A DNA stretch of 64,000 bases, from assembly GCA_029448655.1 (NCBI GenBank), contig JACCLO010000002.1, positions 4,092,001-4,156,000 of the forward strand, given 5' to 3'. Shown one piece after another: positions 45,238 through 55,562 of the stretch (position 1 is its first letter; each line of letters opens with the position of its first letter). Source of the stretch: Wolfiporia cocos. Its lineage: Eukaryota > Basidiomycota > Agaricomycetes > Polyporales > Phaeolaceae. The position numbers and the translations under genes were made by a program. The notes beneath the pieces are model-generated. The model made no database searches. It worked only from the letters and a program-made list of their open reading frames with translations, and was not told the DNA's origin.

Positions 45238-46917
45238 ATGCGTCTTCGTACACAGCTTTTGCTCTACCTGCTCGTCAGCGTCACCCCATCCGACGCCAGT
45301 CTCTTCGCACGCGGGCCCGAACACCTTCTCCGGGGCGTCAGTTCTGCTCACCGCCACGCTGTGGAAAGAAGTGCGGGCCTTGCGAAGGATCTGCGCCGAG
45401 CACTTTCGAGCATCCTGGTCGAGCAGGCTGTGAGCGATACTGCAGTCCAGCACGTATACTGCATAAGCGGAACGAGCCTCACAGGGAACGGATCTAGCTC
45501 ATCGGATGGGAGTGACAGTGGCGGGGGGTCAGGCTCGTCGCCTGCAAAGGGATCTGGCACTGCGACTGCGTCGGGATCAAGTCCCAGCAGTACGTCTACT
45601 TCGTCCTCGCCATGGAAGCTGAAACAGGCATACGTACGTCGCGTGCCCTGAGCGTCCGACTCACCCTTGACCCGCTTGCCGCCCACAGCAAGGCAACTCT
45701 TTCTTTGACGGGTGGTCGTTTTTCACCGCATCCGACCCCACGGACGGGACGGTCGAATATGTCGATCAGAGCACTGCGGTACGCGCCGCTCAGTTTTGCT
45801 CTTCACATCCGTTTCAGCTGATGAACACATCATTAAGGCCTCGAATAATTTGACTTCGATAAACAGTGCAGGCCACGCGATTATGCGCGTGGACACAACG
45901 CCTCAGGTCTCGGGAAACCGCATGAGCGTGCGCATCACGACAAACTACAACTACACCGGTGCTCTTGTTGTGCTCGACGCGGTGCATATGCCGACTGGAT
46001 GTGGGACGTGGCCCGCATTCTGGAGCAATGGTATGTGTTCCGTTCCGTTCATATCTAACAAACTTCTAGCTCTTCATCTCCTCTTCATACTCATAAACTG
46101 ATACGTTCACACATGCATTAAGGTCCGAACTGGCCGGCAGGTGGCGAGATCGACATCGTGGAGGGCATTAACACGTACACCAATAACCAGGCAACCCTTC
46201 ATACGAACCCTGGCTGCACAATTCCATCAAACAGCAGCAGCGTGCTAGATATCACAGGTACCGTCGTCGGTCCAACGAATTGCGCTGCTGCGCAGACCGA
46301 CAACCAGGGCTGTGGCATCCGCTCCAACTCGAATATCTCGTACGGCCCCGGATTCAACCAGATTGGTGGTGGCGTGTATGCGAGTGAGTAGCGCGCGTTC
46401 TATGGGGGTATTCTGACGCTAATTAATATGTACTCGTGCAGTGCAATGGGACGATAACGGTATCTCAGTGTGGTTCTTCCCGCGCAGCGACATCCCATCC
46501 GATATCACTGACGGCTCGCCGGACTCGTCCGGTTGGGGGACACCGATGGCGAACTGGCCAGGGACGGACTGTAACCCATCGACATACTTCTATCAGCACT
46601 CGGCTATCTTTGATACCACGCTTTGGTGAGTAGCGTCATGGATGTGGCACGCATGCGCGCTCGTACTGAGACGCCTCATTCATTAGTGGTCAATGGGCGG
46701 GTAACGTCTGGTCCGACACCGGCGCACCGGGGCAATCGGAGAGCTGTGCGTCAATCACTGGCACTTCATCATGTAGCGAATACGTGCAGAACAACGGGGC
46801 AGCGTTCGCTGATGCTTGTAAGAGTTCCTCGGATCCAACTCTGCTCTTCACCTTACTGATGTCGATACGATGTCAGACTGGGAGGTCGGGAGCGTCAAAA
46901 TATATCAGACAAGCTGA
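45238..46917 (+). CDS. GH16 family secreted beta-glucanase-like protein, copy 2
   Basis: Predicted secreted GH16 glycoside hydrolase. Seven exons close in frame: 45238-45633, 45689-45778, 45838-46030, 46123-46383, 46442-46625, 46687-46817, 46877-46917 (431 aa). The signal peptide is MRLRTQLLLYLLVSVTPSDA, followed by a Ser/Gly/Thr linker and the catalytic domain with MPTGCGTWPAFW and EIDIVEG, both catalytic glutamates present. Exons 2, 4, 5 and 6 have the same lengths as in copy 1 (90, 261, 184, 131), so the two are clear paralogues with conserved intron positions. The acceptor of exon 3 is an AAG rather than a CAG/TAG. The protein ends KIYQTS. Activity on beta-1,3/1,4- or 1,6-glucan is not decidable here. 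Confidence 0.9.
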
Positions 46918-47400
46918 GCCGCCTGAAGGCCGAGGACAGCATGCTGGTTCATGATAAGCGCTTCTCGTGCACTCAGCTAGACGCGACACCTCATACTATA
47001 CACGGTGTATTATGGCGGGATAGGATATCTATAATCTATTTGGGGGCGTGTAGGATTAGAGCTGTACAACTCACATATAGACGACGCTGCATATTTCCGA
47101 ATCATCGGCTACGTGCCATGCAGCCTCTTGAGCGGGTAAGCGCGCCGTCGCATCGAAAGCAGGGAGCAGGGGTGAAAACGGTGTATGAGAACGTCGCTGA
47201 ATGCATTCAGATGTGCGACAAAATTGCTGATAGTTTGGCGGACTGCAATCGAAGAAATCACGCGCGCGATGGATCTGCATGCGAGGGATGCTAATTGCTC
47301 ATATCATAGCGGTGCATACAACGGAGGGCAGCTTTGGGAAGATGCAAGAGAGACCGGACAGCAGTGCGAAGCGAGACAAGGAGACCCAGTAAAGAGACGC
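46918..47400. other. Convergent intergenic region
   Basis: The 3' flanks of GH16 copy 2 and the S29 gene meet here. No supported ORF. Confidence 0.5.
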
Positions 47401-47688
47401 TCATCGTGTCTGTAGTGCGTGGTCAACGTATGCGTCACAAACGACCTCGTTTCAGCATAACGCACCTTGTGGAAGCCGATGGCAGCTGCCTTCTCGCGGA
47501 AGCATTGACGGCAAAGGTCAAGGCCGTACTTGCGAATGAGACCGGCCTGGTGCGCGCAAAGACGGCTTCGCGATGCGTATGAGCGACAGCGCATTCTGCA
47601 TCGCTCGACCAACAGAATCTACTCACCACTGGCGGCTGCCTTTGCCGTACTTGCGGGGGCGGGAGAACCAAATGGCGTCGTGGGTCAT
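47401..47688 (-). CDS. RPS29: 40S ribosomal protein S29 (uS14)
   Basis: Structural protein of the small ribosomal subunit. Three exons, 47688-47627, 47565-47466 and 47409-47401, total 171 nt and give exactly 56 aa, the usual length of eukaryotic S29. It reads [20 protein letters not shown] then [16 protein letters not shown], then [18 protein letters not shown]. The zinc-binding CxxC...CxxC set is complete. The last exon is only 9 nt, two codons plus the stop. Confidence 0.95.
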
Positions 47689-47942
47689 TTTGGAGGAGTC
47701 TTGAGGGTGCTAGAGAGGTGCACTATGATAGCGATAGTTGGCTGAGAGGGTCGGTCGACATATGGGCATCAATACTGACCTGGCCCGGAGTTGCAAATCG
47801 GCTTGCCGTTGGTCGACGTTGGCGACGATAGTATGCGTTGTTCTGTACAGTGGCAGAAGAAAATAAGGTTCAGAGAATGTTCGGCTCAGTCCGGTGGCTA
47901 AGAGCACTGATGAGTATAATGCATTTGAGAAAAAGTATCCAT

Positions 47943-48011
47943 GACCGCCTAGCTCAATTGGATAGAGCGTCAGACTCTTAGGGAGGCTGCGAGTTCGACC
48001 CTCAGTGGGCT
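47943..48011 (+). pseudogene. Decayed tRNA-Lys(CTT)-like sequence, possible SINE head
   Basis: The 5' half is good: TAGCTCAATTGGATAGAGC is a proper D-arm and A box, followed by TCAGA-CTCTTAG with a CTT anticodon. The 3' half is damaged: the anticodon stem partner is lost (GGGAGG), a few bases are missing before the T-arm, and GAGTTCGACCCTC keeps only three T-stem pairs. The acceptor stem has two mismatches. A TTTT run follows at about 48016. Either a dead tRNA gene or the pol III head of a tRNA-derived short interspersed element. Confidence 0.6.
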
Positions 48012-48986
48012 AGTTGTTTTGCTTTTCTGCATTTTTGTGTCAGTCGAGGTAAATGTGGCTTCCAATGCCAGAAAACAACCCCTTTTCACTCACTTCAATT
48101 TTTTTTGCCTTCGAATGGACAGCCTGTATAATTATTCTCACTCACATTTTTAGATGTGATGGTCTCCCCAAGCACTTGACCTTGTCAAGGTCTCCAATTT
48201 TAGGTAACCTGTTGCCAATGATGGAAGCTAGTGACACAGCCACCACAAGTATGGGATGAGCAGGAGTTGGATCCTACTAGTATGACTACTTGTGTGGTCC
48301 AATATCAAGTCAGTACTGTGGGGCCTCCAAAGTGGTGTCAGACACAGAGTGCACCAAGGTGTGGGCCCTGCAGACACACAAGCAGGTTTTGGAATTGTAT
48401 GTAGTCATCTGAGAGATGGAGCCTCTCATTACTGGAAAGCTTCCGGTGTCCATGGATGGCGACTTTTTCCAAGGCCTCCATGTCTGCTCACACCAACAAA
48501 GAGTTCACTGTATACCTTGCTGCCACTTTACATATTTATTTCGATATATGATCTTCACAATATCACAGTTGCTATCCATAATACCGTTCCAAAACTTGGC
48601 AACATCATGAACTTGACATTCCCAATTGCTTCTGCTAAATCTAAGGTATGCTCCGTATGTACATTTGAACAGCCAGCAATATAATGTACTACACATGTTG
48701 AGGATCAACGTCACAATGTTACATGACTGAACTAGGTTATTTACAACAGCGTAGCTTCATCACGGTACACCCATACAGAGCACGGAACATACATCCAAGA
48801 ATTTGGTATGAACAAGCAGCGAAAAATCAGCTTACCCATCAGACCCACCATAAAACCAGTGCACACGACCTATGTAGTCGTTAATTGAACCTCCCCAAGA
48901 ACGTGTGCAAGAATCTCGACGTCGGAGTCGCCTGAGTTGTCTACAAGCAACGGAACGGTAGTAGAAGAACCTAGGCACTCAAATAA
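48012..48986. other. AT-rich anonymous block downstream of the tRNA-like sequence
   Basis: Noticeably richer in A+T than the rest of the window, with homopolymer runs (tttttttt near 48100). Open frames exist but no domain is recognisable. It may be the body of an old retroelement whose head is the tRNA-like sequence; no terminal repeats or target-site duplication are visible. The last 200 bases are the 3' flank of the metalloprotease gene. Confidence 0.35.
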
Positions 48987-51473
48987 TCAGTTGACACCAC
49001 CTCTATATGAGTAATCAGCAGTCCACTGCTGACCTTGCGATGCTAGCTGCTTACTGGCTTTCTCAGTCCGTTTGCTTGTCTTGAACTGGGGAATTAGCTT
49101 GCCAACTTTGCATAATCCACATACTGCCCATATCAAGCAGATGAGTACAGTGAGACAGGGATGAGTAATCAGAACGCACCGCATTGGTCTGGATCTATTG
49201 ATTTGCTGTGTCGGCCATATCTAGAGGGCAGTGTCCGCATGAGACAAGTACAGGGCTGCAACTGCAGTGCGTACATTTTGTCACACTTCTCACATTCTGG
49301 GGAAAGCGGGTAAGGAGTCAAAATGCCATCATACAATATGTACACGTACTCCACTCGTACTTGTAGTTGATCTCGTACGAATGCTTAGTCTGCAACAGGT
49401 GTCAATCACTTTCAAAATCTTTAGCAGACGTCTTCCACGAAGCACACACCGTGACCTTGATATCGGGCCGTGCCCGCATGACCCTCTGCGCCCTGAAGAA
49501 CAGAGATAACTGAGACATACACTTAGTTGAGGAATAGCCGCTCACCAGCCGTAAAACAGTGGGCCGTGACCTGCCTTTGGATCCTCATTGATGACCCAGC
49601 AAGCGAGGTGGCACATCTCATGGGATAGTGTATAGTTGATGCGCTCTATGCGTGCAGATGATTTCATCTCAATCGTTTACATCTGAGTAACTGGGATAAA
49701 CCCACCGTTGCAGTCAAGGACCTTCGTTGCCAGTTCGATTCCGTAGCTCTGTACCCCGTCCTTCGACCTGCAAGAATGACTTCACTCAATATATATTTCA
49801 GAAAGGTGTATAGATGTCTCACCTGCGCCAATGGGCCCTGCCAGCGGTCGTGCGCAACCTATTACTCCAATTGAGCGGTGTCTCCGGCGAGAAGGCTCCT
49901 CCAAAGACCTTGCGGTTAAGCTCATCAAATAGCGAGCGCGCGTACGCCTCCCGCTTTGTCTTTTCCGCCGCGGCAAGAGCTTTCTTCGTCATGCGCGATG
50001 CCCTACCAGCCTTGATCGATACAGGGACGGATTTCTGCTTCGCACGCGCATTTGCGGCGGAGTCGCTGTCAGACTCAGGGTCCGGTTCTCGGGGGCTCAG
50101 CATGTCGCGTCGTTTGTATACGGTGGACGTGCTGCCCGCCGCACGCGAGCTTGGACCTGGCATATTCACACGTGCACTGAGCGGTTCATCACTGTCAGAC
50201 TCTGGTTCTGGGTCGCGGTGGCTCAGCATGTCGGGTCGTCTGGGCGCGAAGGACGTGCTGCCCGCCTGAGAGCTTGGACCTGGTGCATTCACACGTGCAC
50301 TGAGCGGTTCGTCACTGTCAGACTTTGGTTCCGGGTTTGGGTCTCGGGGGCGCATCGTGTCAGGTCGTTTGTGCGCGGTAGACGTGCTGCCTCTTGCACG
50401 AGAACTTGAGGCTGGTGCGTTCGCAGGGATGAGCTTGCGTGCGCTGCTCGGCCCGCCACCGTAATTCATCGGCTGCTAAGCCACCGTTTCAAGCCACCAC
50501 ACTGATAAAACACTCACCGAGTGAGTATAGCCCCGCTGTCGTTTTCCGTCGATTCGTATACCTCCTCGTTCTCAACATCAGAATCCAAGTAGGGATGCTC
50601 CTCAGGCGTCTCAGCGGTTCCGTAAGGGCTCTCCTCAGGTGTCTCGGCAAAGTTCATAGTGACGGATCCGCTATTTCTGAATCCGACTAGTCGCCTCGGG
50701 ACAGAGTTTGGCAATGGCCTCGGCGATATGAAATGTTCTCTCTCGTCATCGTCACTCTGTGTCAAGTCAATAATTTCTACTTGTGCTCTGGATGTTGTGG
50801 GCTGAGCAGCAGATGCGCGAGACTGAGTTGCGGGCACGCTAGGGTCATCCCCTTCACTAGAAGAACTTTCCTCGCTTGGACTTCGTATTATGCGTCGCGC
50901 CCGGGGCATTTGCGGTATGCGGGGCCTATAAACGGGCTGTATGGAAGGTTGTCGATCGTCATCAGAGCTGCTGCAGAAGATAATTGGTCATCACGTCACG
51001 AGCGAAGAGTCGACAAGCAGACATAAATCGCCCAATCGCCTGGCGCCTGTAACTTAACATGGCATTTTTGTAGGACTCACCTGTCAACTAAGTCTCTCGA
51101 TGCGACAGTGGATAGTGCTGATGATTCTGGAAGAGCTACAGCATTGGTGGAGATGCATATCCCTTCGTTCCCTGGCGTATTGCGTGCGTTAGATCTAGTT
51201 GGGTGTCAGTACATCTTTGAAGCGCACAGTGTTAATACATACCCGCCAGGGGCAGGCTCATCATCTGATGAGGAAAGAATCTCAATGACCCGAAGATTGC
51301 GCGTACGGCTAAGCGTAAACTGTGGAGTGCGATATGACATAAACCGTCTGTTGTGCCAATTCAATGATATTGTTAGTCAACCGCAGTGTCATTGTTAGCC
51401 CACCGCTGCCTTTCCTCTTCGCTATCCGGCGCGACCTCGCCTTCGGAGATTTGACGCGCTCTACGGGCGGACA
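48987..51473 (-). CDS. GCNA/Spartan-like SprT metalloprotease with SUMO-interacting motifs
   Basis: Predicted nuclear DNA-protein crosslink protease of the SprT/Spartan-GCNA type. I place the start at MSARRARQISEGEV (51473). Exons then read RTRNLRVIEILSSSDDE, SNARNTPGNEGICIS and SSDDDRQPSIQPVYR, joining in phase to PRARRIIRSPSEES. Two SUMO-interaction-type motifs are visible: VIEIL followed by SSSDDE, and VEIIDL followed by TQSDDDE. A disordered region holds about three imperfect 40-residue repeats (PESDSDEPLSARVN ... GSTS ... KRPDM). The SprT domain follows: FDELNRKVFGG, LNWSNRLRTTAGRA, IELATKVLDCNE, then the zinc site TLSHEMCHLACWVINEDP (HExxH). After GHGPLFYGWAQRVM come a zinc finger (WKCEKC ... 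CVCGLC) and the end SYRGGVN. The architecture of acidic SIM region, SprT and zinc ribbon matches GCNA. Confidence 0.85.
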
Positions 51474-51994
51474 TACGATGAGATGGACCCGCGTTCGCTA
51501 TCAGCTACTCAGACGACGACTATATCGTTCAGGGAAAGACCGGCATCAAGAATTTGCCACGGCGCCGCAACGTCCAGAGATTGATCGCAGCTGGCGGTGA
51601 GGACTTGTGGGTCCAGATTAGCAAGATCCGTTGCCGTTGCTGAGCACGATCGGGACAAGATCGAACATTGTCCTCCGACCAACACCTTGAACATGGCTGA
51701 CGCGTCGCACCACGTGGCCGCGTCGCGTAGCACTTACACATGCATTTTCTGTGATGCGAGTTCCCGATCCTTGAAGGTGCTCGTTCAAGATTGAGGACTT
51801 ACACAAGGCGAGTACTGAGGCCATCGCTTCGACGCAGAGCCATCGGAAGGGAAAGCCACATTTGAGCCTGCTCTTGTGATATTCGTTCTCCGCCACCAGC
51901 CGGACGCTCACAAACGCTTGAAGCAAGTATACTCAGACGAGAGAAGAACAGCTCGAAAACGAGAAGAGAAGCAAAACACAGTATAGTAACGTCG
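51474..51994. other. Intergenic, upstream of the metalloprotease gene
   Basis: The 3' flank of DUF6535 gene A (minus) lies at the right edge and the metalloprotease promoter at the left. A minus-strand open frame at 51509-51733 contains a short WD-repeat-like piece (VLTASCDQSLDVAAPW); it is too short and isolated to call a gene and could be repeat debris. Confidence 0.35.
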
Positions 51995-53180
51995 TCACCA
52001 ATCAAACTGAAGGATCGCTGGTCTGAAATTAAAGAGAGATATGAGTGTTATAAGCGTTTGCATGAATGAAGGTATGGTGAATACTATGGAAATTATCCCG
52101 AATGCAACGATGACTTCGCCTAGCACTACATACGCAACGGTCTTACTCAGCGGCCACAACAAACAGACGAGCCCTGCCAGAAAGCTCATCACCGATATTT
52201 CCAGAAACTCGATCTGGAGCAGCCACAATGGTCCGCTATCCTTGACAAGAGTCTTCGCTAGTTTGTAATAAATCATGTAGAGGTTGCTCATGTTGCTATT
52301 ATCTGGGAAAACGCAATATGTAAACAGCAGCCTCGTGGCGATGTTTACGCAGGCTGCGGTCAAGCTAAGTATAAGTGCAGTGAACCAGAGTATGTTAACC
52401 GCCAACGTCGAGGATGTCGGCCGCTGACTTGGCGCGCCGAGAGCCAGATTGAAAGCAGGTGCGGTCGAATTCAAGTAATTTCCTTGGATGTGGAGGCTCG
52501 CTAACTGCGCAGAGATTTGAGCAAGGATCACGGATGACGGATCCAGAGCGGGAGGATTTAGCTGTGCGTAGGACACGGTAATGAATGCGACGACGGCAGC
52601 AGAGTAAATTCCGGCCTGATAGGTGACTGTTAGTGCTCGTCGTTCACAGGACTCATCTCGGTTCTACGCACAAACGTCAGAAGCGCATCAAGTTGGCCTT
52701 TGATCTTCTCTACAACCTCGCGGTCCTTCCCGCGTACAACGTCAAGCCGGTCTTTGACCTCGCCGATGAATTGGGTGAGAAAGTTCTTTTGGCGTGCCGC
52801 TTCTTCATCGATCGTGTTGTTCCCGTCCTGCCTTGCAACTGAGCCACCGTGTTCGCTGTCGACAATGTCACGCAAAGTTTTGGCCGCTACACCCGCTTCC
52901 TTGAATATCCTCCTGTACTTGACGGATTTTGATCAGCATAGGTTTAACAACCTATGAAAACGACATACGAATTTTGAGGCATGTTCTGGATGGGACTCTG
53001 CCAAGTCTAGGGCCTCCCTGAGCCTACTCAACTCGGCGTCATACCACACATGTCGGCCCTTAAGTTCAATTCAATTCGACAACATAACGGACGAGGTCAT
53101 TTCGCCAATGGCAGGATCAGATGTCGTAAAGCACTCACGGGGCTACTGCGGGGCTCATTACGGATATCCATTGCAGGCAT
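51995..53180 (-). CDS. DUF6535 membrane protein A
   Basis: Predicted multi-pass membrane protein of the agaricomycete DUF6535 family, function unknown. Start MPAMDIRNEPRSSP (53180), then phase-0 joins to GRHVWYDAELSRLREALDLA, YRRIFKEAGVAAKTLRDIV and onward, and LDALLTF joins AGIYSAAVVAFITVSY, the family signature. Four hydrophobic segments are readable (AGIYSAAVVAFIT, VNILWFTALILSLTAACVNIA, ISVMSFLAGLVCLLWPL, VVLGEVIVAFGIISIVF). A coiled or charged N-terminal region precedes the signature. It ends RPAILQFDW. No catalytic or ligand domain is seen. A diverged paralogue lies at 55.6-56.7 kb in the same orientation, with the TRAPPC5 gene between them. Confidence 0.75.
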
Positions 53181-54312
53181 GACTCGAGCGGACTCACAAA
53201 ATATGGGGGGTACGAGAGCAAGCTTCTCCTGCGCAGAACACACGCCTTACATACCTACAGCGTGAGAGTCTGCACCGCACCGCTGCATGCATGAGTTGGC
53301 AGCTGGGGAATACATGCCGTACGCTAAAGGATGCGCTAATCCTTCACGGACGAGAGCGTCTTGATCTTCGGACTCGTCGAGCCAATAGCGTTATTCCATC
53401 TGACCGTCGATATTAGTGTGGAGATAAAATCGCAAACATTAACGCTGGCAATCAACTACCAGGGAGGGTATGGATCAGTTCGCCGTTAGCCGGAGACGCA
53501 ATGCTACGAGAGCTAGCTGATCATCAAAACGACTGAAGAAGCACGGGCGTTGGCGTAGCCGCGCGCCTCGTGCAAGCTTCCTTGCCAATGCGACTGCCAC
53601 ATCCCAGTAAACAATGCAGAACAGGGCATTTACGCAGTGAGCGGGGCACCCTGCAAACACACCAGGTAGAGAGACAAGTCCATCACAAAACTTGAGAGGC
53701 AAGTCCATCCGAATGCAGACGGCCATCGGATAAGGGTATGGCGGGACAGCCGGTAGAGCACATGCAGCTTTATGATACTGTCCAGCAGTTATTAGCGATG
53801 GACGGGAGTCCGGCCTTCTTATTACCAATGTCGCGCCCAACGATTGCCGATGCTCGGGCCGCTGCCGGAGCACACTCACCAGTCGGCCTGTAGACTCAGG
53901 TTCAGCCTCCATTCCGGACGAGTTCTTACCTGGCTTAATAGCAAGCTGTGGCAGCTGTGGCTTGTACCGTGTTGAGGGGATCCGTTTCATCGGCAAGAAG
54001 AGTGTCGAAGTCCTGCGGTAAATGATACCTATAGAACAGGGATATATTGGGGTGTGTATGCCGAGATCATAACGTACATTCAAGCCCAGGCTTCAGCGGA
54101 CATATCCAGGTCCGTCGCGAAGCTATACGTATAATGCTGACCACCGCCGGAAGCTCCCACTGTTGAGCAAACCATCGCTAGCTCCGCAGTATGAACAGCA
54201 TTGAGGGCCCGCGGTACGAATGTAGTAACCTATGCGCGCGCTCCGGACCGCGCCGGGTGTGGCGTCCAGCCCAGACGGCCGTCGAAGAGGTATCAGCAGA
54301 AGGACATGCGTC
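53181..54312. other. Intergenic region with one unsupported minus-strand ORF
   Basis: A 202-codon open frame lies on the minus strand at 54083-53475. It has no recognisable domain and no signal peptide, and a mix of segments containing a hydrophobic stretch (VNALFCIVYWDVAVALA). Random open frames of this size do occur in GC-rich DNA, so I do not call it a gene. The rest shows no coding signal. Confidence 0.3.
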
Positions 54313-55338
54313 CTACGATTTCAAGGCCTCCTCGCGGTCCAGCACAGACTTCTCCAGCTTGATGAGAATCGTCGTCCGCCCGGGAAACTGATCCGTGGGC
54401 GTATTGTGCGCAGTCACGCGCGCAGGCTGTACGCGCACACCCCAGAGCGCGCCCAGCCAGACCAGTCGAGCCGCCGCCAGAAGCGCAACAAGGGTACAGA
54501 TTGTGCGAGGCGAGCACGGTGTATGTTACGAGCCAAGACGAGCATATGACCGGTTAGCGTGGGACGATAGGACGGGTGGGAGGACGCACGAAGCCCAGTC
54601 CGTCGAGGACGGCCTCGACAACGCCCGCGGTGAAGGACGAGCAGCTGAGCTGGCTCATGTCCCGCGGGACGGAGACGTTGCGCGTGATCGGCGGGTCGTT
54701 GTCGATGATCATGTCTGCGCGTGCGTCAGCCACAGTTCAGGTGCGCGAACCGCCGGCGGGGCGGGACGGGGCAGGGGCGTACTACGGACATTCGTCGGCG
54801 TTCTCGACGCTCTTCTCGATCGCGTCCGCGGGGCGGCCGAAGACGGCGCGCCAGACCTGCGTGTGGATGGACATGAGCGCGGGGAGGAAGCGCGTCTCGC
54901 GCTTCGGGGCCTTCGCCGTCGCCTCCGCGCGCCACGCCATGAGCTCGAGCACGCGCACGCCGACGCGGTACCCGAGCGTGTTCAGCCTGCCGCCGCGCGT
55001 CAGCGCGGACGCGGATAGATGGATAGATGGGCGCCGCACCTGCGCTCGAGGTCGTTGATCCCGCTGACGCGCTTCTGCGTGTACTGCACGACCTCGGAGA
55101 AGAGGAACGCGAACGCGCTCGCGCTGACCTCCGCCGCGCGCGTCTTGTTCAGCGGGCGGTCGTAGATGCTCGTCGCGGGGCGCGCGGCGGGCTTGGGCGT
55201 GCCCGCGGTGGCGATGGACGGCGCGGAGGGCAGCGAGAAGCGGGTCGAGGACACGGGGGAAAGGTGCTCTGCGGAGGAGAGGGACGAGGAGGAGAGCACA
55301 GAGAAGCGCGGGTGCGGTTGTGCGGTGGCGTAGGACAT
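54313..55338 (-). CDS. TRAPPC5: TRAPP complex subunit 5 (Trs31/TRAPPC5)
   Basis: Core subunit of the TRAPP tethering complex for ER-Golgi traffic (guanine-nucleotide exchange for Rab1/Ypt1). Four exons, 55338-55040, 54986-54790, 54714-54590 and 54426-54313, close in frame to 244 aa. A Ser-rich N-terminal extension (residues about 1-55) precedes the Bet3-like fold. Family motifs: IYDRPLNKTRAAEVSASAF, INDLERR then LNTLGYRVGVRVLEL, LPALMSIHTQVWRAVFG, then MIIDNDPPITRNVSVPRD, SCSSFTAGVVEAVLDGLGFPARVTAH and the ending FPGRTTILIKLEKSVLDRE. These match Trs31 closely. No signal peptide or membrane helix. Confidence 0.93.
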
Positions 55339-55390
55339 CGTCGGAGGTGTGTGGTAGTCGGTGCGGTGTGCGCACTGGCTGGATTAGGCA

Positions 55391-55440
55391 GTTGGCGGCC
55401 GGCTGTGGCAAGGACCTCTGACACTCGGCCACTAACCGGA
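55391..55440. repeat. Dispersed repeat, copy 1, upstream of TRAPPC5
   Basis: A stretch starting TTGGCGGCCGGCTGTGGC and ending CACTCGGCCACTAACCG has a related copy at 57132-57184. The shared order of blocks (GGCGGCCGG, GGACCTC, GCCACTAA) shows homology, with a short insertion in copy 2. Both copies lie just upstream of genes. Confidence 0.6.
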
Positions 55441-55562
55441 GATTTATTCGTGCCGCACGTCCCTCTGAATACTACTGGCCCGTGGTGATTCATCGGGTGC
55501 TACTCGAATAGGCAGAGTACGTAACAGCGAGCGGAAGCGATAAAGGAGTGATTATCCACGAT

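Noticed and set aside
47304..47612. A longer protein reading through the S29 exon
   Set aside because: The intron phases and the 56-aa closure with the complete zinc motifs show S29 with three exons; the longer frame only reads through introns.
53475..54083. A 202-codon minus-strand open frame between the DUF6535 A and TRAPPC5 genes
   Set aside because: No recognisable domain, signal peptide or splice evidence. It could be a gene but I cannot support it.
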